Assembly (NCBI GenBank): GCA_002476905.1
Contig: DLND01000084.1
Span: 1-64,000, forward strand
Reading direction: 5' to 3'
From: Flavobacteriales bacterium UBA7519
Lineage (GTDB): Bacteria; Bacteroidota; Bacteroidia; Flavobacteriales; Weeksellaceae
DNA length: 64,000 nucleotides
Positions 7,524 through 17,268 of this stretch are shown here, one piece after another. The notes under the pieces are model-generated. The model did not search any database. It was not told the origin of the DNA and was given only the letters and a program-made list of their open reading frames with translations. The position numbers and the translations under genes were made by a program. Numbering within the stretch: position 1 is the stretch's first letter; each line of letters starts with the position of its first letter.

Positions 7524-10334
7524 ATGTTTTACGACCATCAGCAGATAGAAAAAAAGTGGCAAAAATATTGGGAAGACAATCAAACTTACAAGACTTCCAA
7601 CTCAACCGATAAACCGAAATTTTACGTCCTCGATATGTTTCCGTATCCTTCCGGAGCGGGACTTCACGTGGGACATCCGCTCGGTTATATTGCTTCTGAT
7701 ATCTATGCGCGATACAAAAGACATCAGGGTTTTAATGTTTTGCATCCGGTTGGTTACGATTCTTTTGGGCTTCCAGCAGAACAATATGCCATCCAGACAG
7801 GAACGCATCCTGCAATTACAACAGAACAAAATATCACAAGATACGAGGAACAATTAAGAAAAATCGGTTTCTCTTTCGATTGGAGTAGGGAAGTGAGAAC
7901 TTCGGATCCTTCTTATTATAAATGGACGCAGTGGATTTTTATTCAGTTGTTTCATTCTTGGTATAATAAAAATACGGACAAGGCAGAATCTATCGAAACC
8001 TTAATCAAATATTTTGAAGAAAAAGGAAGTGAAGGATTAAATGCCAATCAAAATGAAGAATTGACTTTCACTGCAGAAGAGTGGAAATCTGCTTCTGAAA
8101 TTGATAAAGGCGCAATCTTATTGAATTATCGTTTGGCTTACAGAGCGGAAACAACTGTGAACTGGTGTCCTGCTTTGGGAACGGTTTTAGCAAATGATGA
8201 GGTGAAAGACGGAAAATCCGAAAGAGGAGGTTTTCCTGTTTTCCAAAAGAAAATGATGCAATGGAGTATGAGAATCTCTGCATATTCTGAAAGATTATTG
8301 CAAGGATTGAAAACTTTGGACTGGCCACAGCCTTTGAAAGATGCTCAGGAATATTGGATTGGAAAATCTCAAGGTGCACAAGTTAGATTTGCTACTGAAA
8401 ATGGAGAAACAATTGAAGTTTTTACCACAAGACCTGATACTATTTTCGGTGCAACTTTTATGGTTTTGGCGCCCGAAAATCCTTTGGTTCAGAATTTAAC
8501 AACTCCGGAACAAAAAGCTGAGGTTGATAATTACATAGAAGAAACTTCTAAAAAGACGGAACGTGATAGAATGGCTGACGTGAAAAACGTGAGCGGTGCG
8601 TTCACGGGAAGTTATGCCATCAATCCGTTTACTGGGAAGAATATTCCGGTTTATATTTCGGATTATGTTTTGATGGGTTACGGAACTGGCGCTGTGATGG
8701 CTGTTCCTGCGCACGATGAGCGTGACCATAGATTTGCGAAGAAATTCGGTTTAGAAATTATCAAAGTTGTAGAATCTGATGTGGATGTTCAGGAAGAAGC
8801 TTATGATTCTAAGGATTCGGTTTGTGTGAATTCTGATTTCCTGAATGGTCTTAATTATAAGGATGCGAAATCAAAAATCATTGCTGAAATCGAAAACCGA
8901 GGAATTGGTCACGGAACGACGAATTACAGACAGCGTGATGCGATTTTCTCAAGACAAAGATATTGGGGCGAGCCGGTTCCTATATATTATAAAGAAGGAA
9001 TGCCTTACACTTTGCCAAATTCTGCTTTGCCTTTGGAACTTCCCGAGGTTGAAAAATATTTACCAACAGAAGACGGCGACCCGCCATTAGGAAATGCAAA
9101 AACATTTGCTTGGGATGAAGCGAATCAGAAAGTGGTTGATACGGATTTGATTGATGATAAAACTGTTTTCCCGTTAGAATTATCTACAATGCCGGGTTGG
9201 GCAGGAAGTTCTTGGTATTTCCTAAGATATATGGACCCGAATGATGATGAGGTTTTTGCGAAGAAAGAACTAACCGATTATTGGGGACAAGTTGATTTAT
9301 ATATTGGCGGAAGTGAGCACGCAACTGGTCACTTATTGTATTCTCGTTTTTGGAATATGTTCCTGAAAGACCGAGGTTATATCGAACAAAATGAGCCTTT
9401 CCAAAAGTTGATTAATCAAGGAATGATTTTGGGGATGAGTGCTTTTGTGTATAGAATTGATGGAACCAATCAATATGTTTCTAAAAATTTAGCGAAAGAT
9501 TATAAAACTCAAGCAATCCACGTTGATGTTTCTTTATTAAAAGGAACAACTGACGAATTAGATACTGAAGCTTTCAAATCTTGGAGACCAGAATTTGCAG
9601 ATGCTAATTTTATTTTGGAAGACGGAAAATACATCACAGGTCGTGAAGTAGAAAAAATGTCTAAATCTAAGTACAATGTTGTGAATCCAGATGATATCTG
9701 TAACGAATACGGAGCAGATGGTTTAAGATTATATGAAATGTTCCTCGGTCCATTAGAGCAGTCTAAGCCTTGGAACACGCAAGGTCTTAGCGGCGTTTAT
9801 GGTTTCCTAAAAAAATTCTGGAATCTTTATTTTGATGGTGATCAATTCTCTGTTTCTGATGAAGAGCCAACGAAAGCAGAATTTAAAGTTTTGCATACAT
9901 TAATAAAGAAGGTAGTTTACGACATCGAAAACTTCTCTTTCAATACTTCTGTGTCGTCTTTTATGATTGCCGTGAACGAATTGCAGAAATTAAAATGTAA
10001 CAAGCGCAATATTTTGCAACCTTTGGCTGTTATTATATCACCATATGCGCCACATATTTGCGAAGAGGTTTGGCAATTATTGGGAAATAATGCTTCTATT
10101 GAGTTTGAACAATTTCCAAAACTTGAAGAAAGTTATTTGGTTGAAGACGAGATAGATTACCCCGTTAGTTTCAACGGAAAAATGAAATTGAAGCTGAAGT
10201 TGGCTGCTTATCTGACAAAGGATGATGTGCAGACAATTGTGATGCAAAATGAAGATGTTAAAAGGATTTTAGGCGAAAATCCAGTTAAGAACTTCATCTT
10301 TGTCCCGAAGAAAATCATCAATATTGTTAGCTGA
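7524..10334 (+). CDS. leuS: Leucyl-tRNA synthetase
   Basis: A 936-residue class I synthetase that charges tRNA-Leu. The HIGH-type motif HVGH is at residues 48-51 after PYPSGAGL, the editing (CP1) domain contains TTRPDTIFGATFMVLAPENP and GYGTGAVMAVPAHDERD (hydrolytic editing site), and KMSKS is at 711-715. It is longer than the E. coli enzyme (860). The extra length includes a Glu/Asn-rich stretch near 150-195 and a segment before KMSKS near 640-700, insertions I associate with Bacteroidota LeuRS. It is monocistronic with its own promoter and no clear terminator. Confidence 0.97.
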   Translation: MFYDHQQIEKKWQKYWEDNQTYKTSNSTDKPKFYVLDMFPYPSGAGLHVGHPLGYIASDIYARYKRHQGFNVLHPVGYDSFGLPAEQYAIQTGTHPAITTEQNITRYEEQLRKIGFSFDWSREVRTSDPSYYKWTQWIFIQLFHSWYNKNTDKAESIETLIKYFEEKGSEGLNANQNEELTFTAEEWKSASEIDKGAILLNYRLAYRAETTVNWCPALGTVLANDEVKDGKSERGGFPVFQKKMMQWSMRISAYSERLLQGLKTLDWPQPLKDAQEYWIGKSQGAQVRFATENGETIEVFTTRPDTIFGATFMVLAPENPLVQNLTTPEQKAEVDNYIEETSKKTERDRMADVKNVSGAFTGSYAINPFTGKNIPVYISDYVLMGYGTGAVMAVPAHDERDHRFAKKFGLEIIKVVESDVDVQEEAYDSKDSVCVNSDFLNGLNYKDAKSKIIAEIENRGIGHGTTNYRQRDAIFSRQRYWGEPVPIYYKEGMPYTLPNSALPLELPEVEKYLPTEDGDPPLGNAKTFAWDEANQKVVDTDLIDDKTVFPLELSTMPGWAGSSWYFLRYMDPNDDEVFAKKELTDYWGQVDLYIGGSEHATGHLLYSRFWNMFLKDRGYIEQNEPFQKLINQGMILGMSAFVYRIDGTNQYVSKNLAKDYKTQAIHVDVSLLKGTTDELDTEAFKSWRPEFADANFILEDGKYITGREVEKMSKSKYNVVNPDDICNEYGADGLRLYEMFLGPLEQSKPWNTQGLSGVYGFLKKFWNLYFDGDQFSVSDEEPTKAEFKVLHTLIKKVVYDIENFSFNTSVSSFMIAVNELQKLKCNKRNILQPLAVIISPYAPHICEEVWQLLGNNASIEFEQFPKLEESYLVEDEIDYPVSFNGKMKLKLKLAAYLTKDDVQTIVMQNEDVKRILGENPVKNFIFVPKKIINIVS

Positions 10335-10621
10335 TTGTAGATTTCCTTGGGATAGATTAAGAAAATTTATTGTGGTATATACCGAAAATTATTGAAATAA
10401 AAATCATAATTTTATCATATCAATTTTAAGTATATAATCTTAATACTTCGAAAAGGAATAATAAATTCACAAAAACAAGGTTTTAAATTATTTAATAATG
10501 GAATTAATTGTTTTATTTGACTACAGAAAATTAGAACTCAAAGCAAAAATAATTTTGCATTTTTAAAATATTTGACTTTATTTTACACGATAAAATTTAA
10601 CAATTATAATTTAGTTTTAAT

Positions 10622-11485
10622 ATGGAAATGAATGTTTCAAACACAGATGAGCAAGTAGTTGCTAAAAAGCAGGGAGGACTTAATCCGGCTGTAATTATTC
10701 CTATTATCCTTTTAATAGGTATTGCTATTTATTTATTCGTTTTAGGTAATCCGGGCAACTTTAGAGATGCAGAAAAATTAGGGGGCAGTTCAGTTGCTTT
10801 CTCAGATGTTGATGGGAAGGATATTCATCCAGAGTCTTTCTTGGGTATTATTTACAAAGGGGGTGTGATCGTACCTATTTTGATTACGTTTATGCTTACT
10901 GTTATTGTTTTCTCTATTGAGAGAGCATTGGTTCTAGGAAAAGCAGCAGGTAGTGGAAATCTGGACAACTTTGTTATCAAGATCAGAAGCTTGCTGAACC
11001 AAAACAGAATTGATGAAGCTCTTGAAGAGTGCGACAGACAAAAAGGATCAGTTGGTAACGTTGTGAAGGAAGGTCTTACAACTTACAAAGCCCTTGCAAA
11101 AGACAATACACTAAATAAAGAGCAGAAAATGGTAGCTCTTAACAAAGCTATCGAAGAAGCGACAACTTTGGAAATGCCAATGTTAGAAAAAAATATGATG
11201 ATTCTTTCTACATTAGGAACAGTTGCAACATTGGTTGCTCTACTAGGTACCGTAATCGGGATGATCAAGGCGTTCTTCGCATTAGGATCAGGAGGGGGAA
11301 CACCAGATGCAGCAGCACTTTCTACTGGTATCTCCGAGGCTTTGATTAATACAGCTTTAGGTATTGGTACATCTGCTATCGCAATTATCCTTTATAACTT
11401 CTTTACTTCTAAAATTGACGGATTAACTTATAAGATTGATGAAATCTCTATGAGTATCCAACAATCTTTTGCTGAATATAACTAA
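10622..11485 (+). CDS. exbB: ExbB/TolQ/MotA-type proton channel subunit
   Basis: A 287-residue inner-membrane protein. Hydrophobic segments are near 24-41, 80-98, and two in the C-terminal half containing LSTLGTVATLVALLGTVIGM and ALGIGTSAIAIILYNFF, the MotA/TolQ/ExbB channel domain. With ExbD it uses proton flow to power TonB. It is longer at the N-terminus than E. coli ExbB, with an extra membrane segment, as in other Bacteroidota. A TAATTTTG -7 box at 10550-10557 is the best promoter candidate in the 287-base gap upstream; its -33 box is poor. It heads the exbB-exbD-exbD-tonB cluster. Confidence 0.93.
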   Translation: MEMNVSNTDEQVVAKKQGGLNPAVIIPIILLIGIAIYLFVLGNPGNFRDAEKLGGSSVAFSDVDGKDIHPESFLGIIYKGGVIVPILITFMLTVIVFSIERALVLGKAAGSGNLDNFVIKIRSLLNQNRIDEALEECDRQKGSVGNVVKEGLTTYKALAKDNTLNKEQKMVALNKAIEEATTLEMPMLEKNMMILSTLGTVATLVALLGTVIGMIKAFFALGSGGGTPDAAALSTGISEALINTALGIGTSAIAIILYNFFTSKIDGLTYKIDEISMSIQQSFAEYN

Positions 11486-11562
11486 TATTCAGTAATTCAG
11501 AAATGGGATGATTTAAATCTCATTTCAAATCAATAAATTAGTTAACAAAGCATTTTTAAATA

Positions 11563-12165
11563 ATGGCGAGAATTAAACCAAAAAGACATGGAGTAGTTAC
11601 GGATATGACGGCAATGTGTGACGTTGCGTTCCTACTACTAACATTCTTTATATTAACCACACAGTTTAAAAAACCAGATGTGGAACAGATTAAACCGCCT
11701 TCTTCTATATCAGAAAAGTTACTTCCAGATGCGAGTCTTATGACTATCAATGTTACTCCAAATGGTGTATTTTATTTCCAACCAGTAGAAAATGCTGTAG
11801 AAAGAGTTCAGGTTTTGGACAATATGGGAAAAAAATATGGGGTTACTTTTACCCAGCCAGAAAAAGTAGCATTTACAAAAGTACAAGCGGTAGGAGTACC
11901 CATGAGCCAGCTAAAAAGTTATCTGAATCTCCCTCAAGAAAAACAGAAAGACTTCAAAGCTGCTGAAGGCATACCAATGGATAGTACGAATAAACAATTA
12001 ATAGACTGGGTGCAACAAAGTCTTGCTGTAAATCCTAATTATAAGTTAGCGATAAAAGGTGATGTGACCACTAAGTATCCAAAAGTTAAAAGTTTATTTG
12101 AAGGTTTAAGAGATATTGATTTTCTTAAATTCTGGTTGATAACATCTCAAGAAGGTAAAAATTAA
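11563..12165 (+). CDS. exbD: ExbD/TolR biopolymer transport protein (first copy)
   Basis: A 200-residue single-span inner-membrane protein. The N-terminus is basic and cytoplasmic, followed by DMTAMCDVAFLLLTFFIL, where Asp 20 is the proton-carrying residue of the ExbD/TolR family. The periplasmic domain is longer than in E. coli ExbD (141 residues). It lies 77 bases after exbB and ten before a second exbD. The two differ in sequence and could form a mixed dimer at the channel core; that is inference. Confidence 0.92.
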   Translation: MARIKPKRHGVVTDMTAMCDVAFLLLTFFILTTQFKKPDVEQIKPPSSISEKLLPDASLMTINVTPNGVFYFQPVENAVERVQVLDNMGKKYGVTFTQPEKVAFTKVQAVGVPMSQLKSYLNLPQEKQKDFKAAEGIPMDSTNKQLIDWVQQSLAVNPNYKLAIKGDVTTKYPKVKSLFEGLRDIDFLKFWLITSQEGKN

Positions 12166-12175
12166 TTAGAAGAAA

Positions 12176-12721
12176 ATGGCAGAAGTACAGGTTAAAGAGG
12201 ATAGCGGGAAAGGCGGCAAGGTCCGTTCGAAAAAACAGAATACCCGTGTAGATATGACGCCGATGGTAGACTTAGGTTTTCTTTTGATTACTTTCTTTAT
12301 GTTTACCACCACATTTAGCAAACCAAACGTAATGGATCTTGGTCTTCCGGCAAAGCCGAAAGATAAGAATCAGAAACCACCAGATACGGAGATTAAACTT
12401 AGTAACTCCATCTCCATCATCATAGGTAAAGACAATAAGATTTTTTATCATCAGCAAGATCAGCAAGGTCTTAATGATCAAACTCTTATGGAAACTACTT
12501 TTGATAGAGAAGGAATTAGAAAAGTAATTGAGCAAGCAAAGGCCAATGCAGCAGATAAAGACTTATTTACAGTCATTATCAAGCCAACGGATGATGCAGT
12601 ATATAAAAACTTTGTAGACATTCTTGATGAGATGGCTATTACCAAAAACGAAAGATATGGGGTTACCGATGTAAAGCCTTGGGAATTAGCAATCTACAAA
12701 AAGAAGGTAGGTGAACAATAA
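12176..12721 (+). CDS. exbD: ExbD/TolR biopolymer transport protein (second copy)
   Basis: A 181-residue paralogue of the preceding gene. After a Lys/Gly-rich cytoplasmic head it has RVDMTPMVDLGFLLITFFMF, with the conserved Asp at residue 32, then a periplasmic domain that ends in a region resembling the TolR peptidoglycan-binding fold. The motif is closer to the classic DMTPMVD of ExbD than that of the first copy. It is ten bases after exbD1 and 35 before tonB. Confidence 0.92.
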   Translation: MAEVQVKEDSGKGGKVRSKKQNTRVDMTPMVDLGFLLITFFMFTTTFSKPNVMDLGLPAKPKDKNQKPPDTEIKLSNSISIIIGKDNKIFYHQQDQQGLNDQTLMETTFDREGIRKVIEQAKANAADKDLFTVIIKPTDDAVYKNFVDILDEMAITKNERYGVTDVKPWELAIYKKKVGEQ

Positions 12722-12756
12722 TCCTACACTACAATAACATTTTTTAAATTTTAAAA

Positions 12757-13587
12757 ATGGCAGACGAAAATTTGAAATACGAATCTAATCTTACTTTGGA
12801 TGAGATTGTATTCGAACATAGAAATAAGGAATATGGTGCTTACGATTTAAGACACACCTATCCGAAAATGCTCACAAAGTCTTTCCTTATCGGGACTGCT
12901 GTTTTTCTTATAGTTTCTTTGTCTCCCTTCATTTATATGAAGATTCAGCAGATGAACGAAAAAGATAAAACGGAAGTAGATGCGAAGTTGGTAGAGATCT
13001 TGGATGAGCAGCCGATTATCGAACAGCCTAAGGAAGAAGAACCACCACCGCCACCTCCTCCAAAAGAAGAGGAAAAGCAAGAGGTAATTCAGAATGTTGT
13101 TCCGGAGCCTAAAAGAGCACCAAAAATTGAGACTCCACCTCCGCCAATTACTAAGCAGCTGGAGACAACTACAGGGTTACAGAATCAGGAAGGTGTTAAA
13201 ACACCATCATATACTCCACCACCGCCACCACCTTCAACAGGTAAATCTACAACTGCTGAGGTGAAACCGGTAACTAATGAGGTTTATGAATCTGTAGATC
13301 AGTCTGCAGAGTTCCCGGGGACAATTAATGCTTTTAGAACAAAATTTCAAAATAATTTTGATTCCGGAAGTTTGGAAGGTGAAGGTACACTTAAGACGGA
13401 AATTACTTTTGTCGTTGAAAGAGATGGAACTTTAACACAGGTCAAAGCTAATGGCTCAAATGCTGATTTTAACAGAGAAGCTGAAGCTGCTGTAAAAGGA
13501 ATTAAAACCAAGTGGACACCGGCGAAAGTTAACGGACAGCCTGTTAGATCTAGATTTAGATTCCCTATTACAATGAATTTCCAATAA
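12757..13587 (+). CDS. tonB: Energy transducer TonB
   Basis: A 276-residue protein. A cytoplasmic head of about 38 residues holds VFEHRNKEYGAYDLR, typical of Bacteroidota TonB, followed by one membrane anchor near 41-60. A Pro/Glu/Lys-rich periplasmic spacer (about 83-165) contains runs EEPPPPPPPKEEE and PPPPPPSTG. The C-terminal TonB domain (about 190-276) ends FRFPITMNFQ. It delivers energy from ExbBD to outer-membrane SusC/FecA-type receptors. A strong terminator follows at 13611. Confidence 0.94.
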   Translation: MADENLKYESNLTLDEIVFEHRNKEYGAYDLRHTYPKMLTKSFLIGTAVFLIVSLSPFIYMKIQQMNEKDKTEVDAKLVEILDEQPIIEQPKEEEPPPPPPPKEEEKQEVIQNVVPEPKRAPKIETPPPPITKQLETTTGLQNQEGVKTPSYTPPPPPPSTGKSTTAEVKPVTNEVYESVDQSAEFPGTINAFRTKFQNNFDSGSLEGEGTLKTEITFVVERDGTLTQVKANGSNADFNREAEAAVKGIKTKWTPAKVNGQPVRSRFRFPITMNFQ

Positions 13588-13610
13588 GTTATTTTTTGTA
13601 ATATATTATA

Positions 13611-13640
13611 AAAGAGAAGTTTTTATAACTTCTCTTTTTT
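13611..13640 (+). terminator. Terminator after tonB
   Basis: Stem AAGAGAAGTT / AACTTCTCTT with a five-base loop, followed by a T-run. It probably ends most transcription from the exbB-tonB cluster before the next small gene. Confidence 0.8.
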
Positions 13641-13654
13641 TATTAGATTTGTGT

Positions 13655-13840
13655 ATGTTTAATTGGCTTTCTTTAATTACAGGAATCTTCTATATTGTTC
13701 TAGGAGTCTTCGTAATATTATACAAATTTTTCATCATTGTTCTGGAACCAAATGTTGCATACCCTTTGGGAGGTTTGCTGGTGTTGTATGGTATATTCAG
13801 AATAACCCGTGCTATTATCCGAATCAAAAACAGGGAGTAA
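13655..13840 (+). CDS. Small two-span membrane protein
   Basis: A 61-residue protein from the ATG at 13655; an in-frame TTG six bases earlier overlaps a TAGATTTG -7 box (13643-13650) and is unlikely to be the start. Two hydrophobic segments (about 5-25 and 33-50) are joined by a short loop with LEPNVAYPLGG, and the tail is basic (RAIIRIKNRE). The family function is unknown. Its stop directly abuts the ATG of the PstS-like lipoprotein gene, so the two are one unit started by the -7 box just inside the terminator region. Confidence 0.7.
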   Translation: MFNWLSLITGIFYIVLGVFVILYKFFIIVLEPNVAYPLGGLLVLYGIFRITRAIIRIKNRE

Positions 13841-14710
13841 ATGAAAATTAATGTTTTAACGATACTTTTTAGTATCATCTTAATTTCCTGTTCGAAGGAA
13901 AAAAAGCAGGATATTGATAATCCTAATAAAGGGGAAATAACAATAGCAGTAGATGAATCTTTCCAAAGCGTTACAGAAGCGCTTACAGAAAGATATATGG
14001 CACTAAATCCTCAAACGAAAATTAATCTAGTTGTCAAAAAAGAAGACTTAGCACTTCTTGATTTTTTTGAAAGAAAAATCAGAGTAGTTGTTCTTTCAAG
14101 AGAGTTGTCTGCAAAAGAGAAAGAAACTTTTGACAAAAAAATCGATCTTCCTTGGCAACCGGCAAAGTTCGCCGCAGATGCAGTTCTTTTTGTCGTACCT
14201 AAAAATTCTTCTTTAGAGTCTATTTCTATGGATGATATCTACAGAGAGCTTCAGTCCGACGATAAAAAGCTGATTTTTGACGGAACGAATTCTAGTAATC
14301 TTAACTTCGTGGCTCAGAAATTTAATCGCAAACCTTCGGAACTTAAATTCTCGATTATTAATGGGAATGAAAATGTGGTGGAACAGTTAAAAAAATATCC
14401 TGATAAAATTGGCGTTATAAGCTATAATACGATTAGCAGACCTTTTGGTGAAGAAGCGGAGAAACTAAGAAACGAGGTCAAAATTTTGAAAATTATACAA
14501 GGAAATAAGACTTACGAACCATCACTTTCTAATCTAAAAGTGATGACTTATCCTTTTACTAGAATTCTTTATTTTCTTACTAATGAGGGATATTATGGGC
14601 TGGGCAATGGTTTTATAAGATTTTCCTGTACTCAACTGGGACAGATTGTGGTGGAAAAAGAAGGTTTGCAACCTTATAATCTCTACAAACGTGAGGTGCA
14701 AATGAGATAA
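13841..14710 (+). CDS. PstS-like phosphate-binding lipoprotein
   Basis: A 289-residue protein with an SPII signal (ILISCSKEKK, lipid Cys near residue 17). The mature part resembles a PstS-type periplasmic binding protein: GEITIAVDESFQSVTEALTE, VVVLSRELSAKE, FAADAVLFVVPKNSSLESIS and LIFDGTNSSN are the usual ligand-loop positions. No PstCAB transporter is nearby; instead it follows the Ton cluster. In this setting it may be a sensor or scaffold for the Ton system instead of a transport component, which is inference from context. It directly follows the small membrane protein gene. Confidence 0.78.
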   Translation: MKINVLTILFSIILISCSKEKKQDIDNPNKGEITIAVDESFQSVTEALTERYMALNPQTKINLVVKKEDLALLDFFERKIRVVVLSRELSAKEKETFDKKIDLPWQPAKFAADAVLFVVPKNSSLESISMDDIYRELQSDDKKLIFDGTNSSNLNFVAQKFNRKPSELKFSIINGNENVVEQLKKYPDKIGVISYNTISRPFGEEAEKLRNEVKILKIIQGNKTYEPSLSNLKVMTYPFTRILYFLTNEGYYGLGNGFIRFSCTQLGQIVVEKEGLQPYNLYKREVQMR

Positions 14711-14808
14711 AATATTTTAATAATTTTTTAACTTAAAAAACTTTTTTTTATAAAATATTGGTCTGAATATTGCGTCTTATTCTACCAATTTAATTTTTTT
14801 AAGAAATA

Positions 14809-16461
14809 ATGAAAACAGAATATATAATGAATTTAACTAGAAGAGTTTTACTGACTGCTGCAGTTGGTTTTTTTACGAATTTAACTTTTGCACAAAGTGT
14901 TCAGGACGGAATTAATTTTGTTGATAGTCAAAAATATGCAAAAGCAAAACAAACTTTTACAGACCTTATTAATCAAAATCCTAAAGACGCCAATAATTAT
15001 TTCTACTTAGGTAATGCATACTTAACTCAATTCGATCCCAATTTTGATTCTGCACAAGAAAACTTCAACAAAGGACTTGCTGTAGATCCTAAAAGTTATT
15101 TGAATAAATTAGGCTTAGCTTCTGTTAAATTAGGCAAAGGTGATAAATCAGCGATTGCAGAGATTCAGCAGATTGTAAAAGATTCTAAAGAGAAGGATGC
15201 TGAAGTTCTTTTTAGAGCTGGTGAGGCATTAATTTTATTTGAAAAAAATAGTTCTCCAGATTTAGCAATTACTTTTTTGAATAAAGCAATTGAGAAGGCA
15301 GATAAAAAAGGTGTTCCTGCAAATTACTATTACGCTCTTGGCGATGCTTACAGAATCAAAAAAGATCCAGGAAATGCAATGACAGCTTATGATAAAGCAG
15401 AAGCTGTTGCTAAAAATAAAGCCTCTGTTTACACAAGAAAAGGCACGCTTTGGATGGCTGCGCAAAGATGGCAACAAGCTAAAGAAAATATTGATAAAGC
15501 GATTGCAGTAGATCCAACTTATGCTCCAGCTTACAAAGCTTTGGCAGGATTTAATATCAAGTATCAGAAAAATGCAGAAGCAACTCAGAATTTGATTAAT
15601 TATACAAAGTATGCGGATGAAGATCCATATACACAATTAGAAATTGCTAAGCTTTATTTTACTAATGAAGACTATGCTAATGCAAAGAAGACATTAGATG
15701 CAGTGTTCGATAAAGTAGATGATGCAATCAAATATAGATTGCGTGCTTATATCCAATATGCAAATGGAGATTATGCAGGAGCTCAGCAAAATATCGAAAC
15801 TTTTTTATCAAAAGCAGACAAAAGCAGAATCCAGCCATCTGATGAAGGTTTGCAAGGTCTAATTGCAGCAGGTATGGCAAAGGGCGAAAAAGATGCTGCT
15901 AAAAAAGCACAATTAGATGCAATTGCTCAACAAAAAATTGCTATTGCAAAAGCTGCAAAAGACGAAACACTAAAATGGGATGAAGAACTAGCAAAAGTAA
16001 AAGGAGGAATCAATTCAGCATCTGTAGAGAAAGGACCTACCTCACCAGCAATAGAAGCTCTTAAGAAAAAAATTGTAGAAAATCCTAGTGATACAGATTC
16101 TCTTTACAAACTAGCTACAGAGTATCAGAATGTTCAAAACTGGAATGGAGCTATCTTAACTTGGGGGAAAATGATTTCTGCATTGCCAGAGTGGGCTCCG
16201 GCTTATTACAGCCAAGGGTATGCCTATCAACAGGCGGGAAATAATGATATGGCTAAAGCTTCGTATGAGAAATTTATTTCTCTTGTAAAACCAGCAGAAA
16301 TAGAAGCTAGTAAACCGAGTTTGGGTTATGCTTATTTCTTTGTAGCATTTATGGAAAAAGATGCTAATCCTGAAAAAGCAAAACAATATGTTGCAAAATC
16401 TCTACAATATGAACCAACATATCAGGATGCAATCAATCTTCAAAAAGCATTGAATAAATAA
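14809..16461 (+). CDS. Secreted tetratricopeptide-repeat protein
   Basis: A 550-residue periplasmic or envelope protein. An in-frame ATG at 14827 gives MNLTRRVLLTAAVGFFTNLT plus FAQ, a clean signal peptide, and may be the true start. About ten TPR-like helical repeats follow: for example YAKAKQTFTDLINQNPKDAN, ANYYYALGDAYRIKKDPGNA and WAPAYYSQGYAYQQAGNNDM. A Lys/Ala-rich linker near residues 360-420 separates two repeat blocks. It probably forms a protein-binding scaffold. It follows the PstS-like gene by 98 bases, at the end of the Ton cluster, and is closed by a terminator at 16481. Confidence 0.85.
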   Translation: MKTEYIMNLTRRVLLTAAVGFFTNLTFAQSVQDGINFVDSQKYAKAKQTFTDLINQNPKDANNYFYLGNAYLTQFDPNFDSAQENFNKGLAVDPKSYLNKLGLASVKLGKGDKSAIAEIQQIVKDSKEKDAEVLFRAGEALILFEKNSSPDLAITFLNKAIEKADKKGVPANYYYALGDAYRIKKDPGNAMTAYDKAEAVAKNKASVYTRKGTLWMAAQRWQQAKENIDKAIAVDPTYAPAYKALAGFNIKYQKNAEATQNLINYTKYADEDPYTQLEIAKLYFTNEDYANAKKTLDAVFDKVDDAIKYRLRAYIQYANGDYAGAQQNIETFLSKADKSRIQPSDEGLQGLIAAGMAKGEKDAAKKAQLDAIAQQKIAIAKAAKDETLKWDEELAKVKGGINSASVEKGPTSPAIEALKKKIVENPSDTDSLYKLATEYQNVQNWNGAILTWGKMISALPEWAPAYYSQGYAYQQAGNNDMAKASYEKFISLVKPAEIEASKPSLGYAYFFVAFMEKDANPEKAKQYVAKSLQYEPTYQDAINLQKALNK

Positions 16462-16480
16462 TCTAAATTATCAACTTATA

Positions 16481-16513
16481 AAAACTTCCCAACCTCCAAA
16501 GTTGGGAAGTTTT
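16481..16513 (+). terminator. Terminator after the TPR gene
   Basis: Stem AAAACTTCCCAAC / GTTGGGAAGTTTT, 13 bp, seven-base loop, followed by TCTTTTT. It overlaps the -33 box of the next promoter. Confidence 0.85.
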
Positions 16514-16529
16514 CTTTTTAGTAATTTTG
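16502..16529 (+). promoter_or_regulatory. Promoter of bshB1
   Basis: TTG at 16502-16504, 17 bases, then TAATTTTG at 16522-16529. The bshB1 ATG is 17 bases downstream. The -33 box is inside the preceding terminator stem. Confidence 0.6.
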
Positions 16530-16545
16530 TAAAAATATTTTGAAA

Positions 16546-17268
16546 ATGAAATGTGATTTTTTGGCGATTGGTGCGCATCCAGATGATGTAGAATTGGGTT
16601 GTGGAGGAACAATTATAAAATTGATTGCTGAAGGAAAAACAGTCAGCGTTATTGATTTGACTGAAGGGGAATTAGGAACCAGAGGAACAGCTGAAACACG
16701 TGCTGAAGAAGCTGCTGAAGCTGCTAAAATATTAGGAATTAGTTCAAGAGAAAATCTTAAGCTAAAAGATGGTTTCCTTAATAATTCAGAATATTATCAA
16801 CTTAAAATCGTTGAGAAAATAAGAAAATACAGACCGGAAATTGTTTTGGCTAATGCAATTGATGACAGACATCCTGATCATGCAAAAGCTGCAAAATTAG
16901 TTTCCGATTCTTGTTTTCTTTCTGGTTTGAAGAAAATAGAAACTTTCGATAATGGTCACTCACAAGAAGTTTGGAGACCACAACATATCTTCCACTATAT
17001 CCAATGGAAAAACGTGGTTCCGGAGTTTGTGATTGATATTTCTGGATTTATGGAGCAAAAAATAGAAGCATGTTTAGCATATAAAACACAATTTTATAAT
17101 CCGGAATCCAAAGAACCAGTTACACCAATTGCAACAAAAGATTTTTTGGAAAGCCTGACTTACAGAGCACAAGACTTGGGAAGACTTTCCGGAGTGGAAT
17201 ATGCGGAAGGCTTTACAACTGAAAAATTGATTGCTCTGAAAAATTTCGATGGAATTATTTGTGATTAA
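16546..17268 (+). CDS. bshB1: Bacillithiol biosynthesis deacetylase BshB1
   Basis: A 240-residue zinc deacetylase of the PIG-L/LmbE family that removes the acetyl group from GlcNAc-malate in bacillithiol synthesis. The zinc site AHPDDVE follows the opening MKCDFLAIG, and the second signature is DDRHPDHAKAA. EVWRPQHIFHYIQW and FYNPESKEP are typical of BshB1. The ATG at 16546 is chosen over an in-frame TTG six bases upstream because it starts the conserved sequence. Its end carries the -33 box of the tRNA-His promoter. Confidence 0.93.
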   Translation: MKCDFLAIGAHPDDVELGCGGTIIKLIAEGKTVSVIDLTEGELGTRGTAETRAEEAAEAAKILGISSRENLKLKDGFLNNSEYYQLKIVEKIRKYRPEIVLANAIDDRHPDHAKAAKLVSDSCFLSGLKKIETFDNGHSQEVWRPQHIFHYIQWKNVVPEFVIDISGFMEQKIEACLAYKTQFYNPESKEPVTPIATKDFLESLTYRAQDLGRLSGVEYAEGFTTEKLIALKNFDGIICD

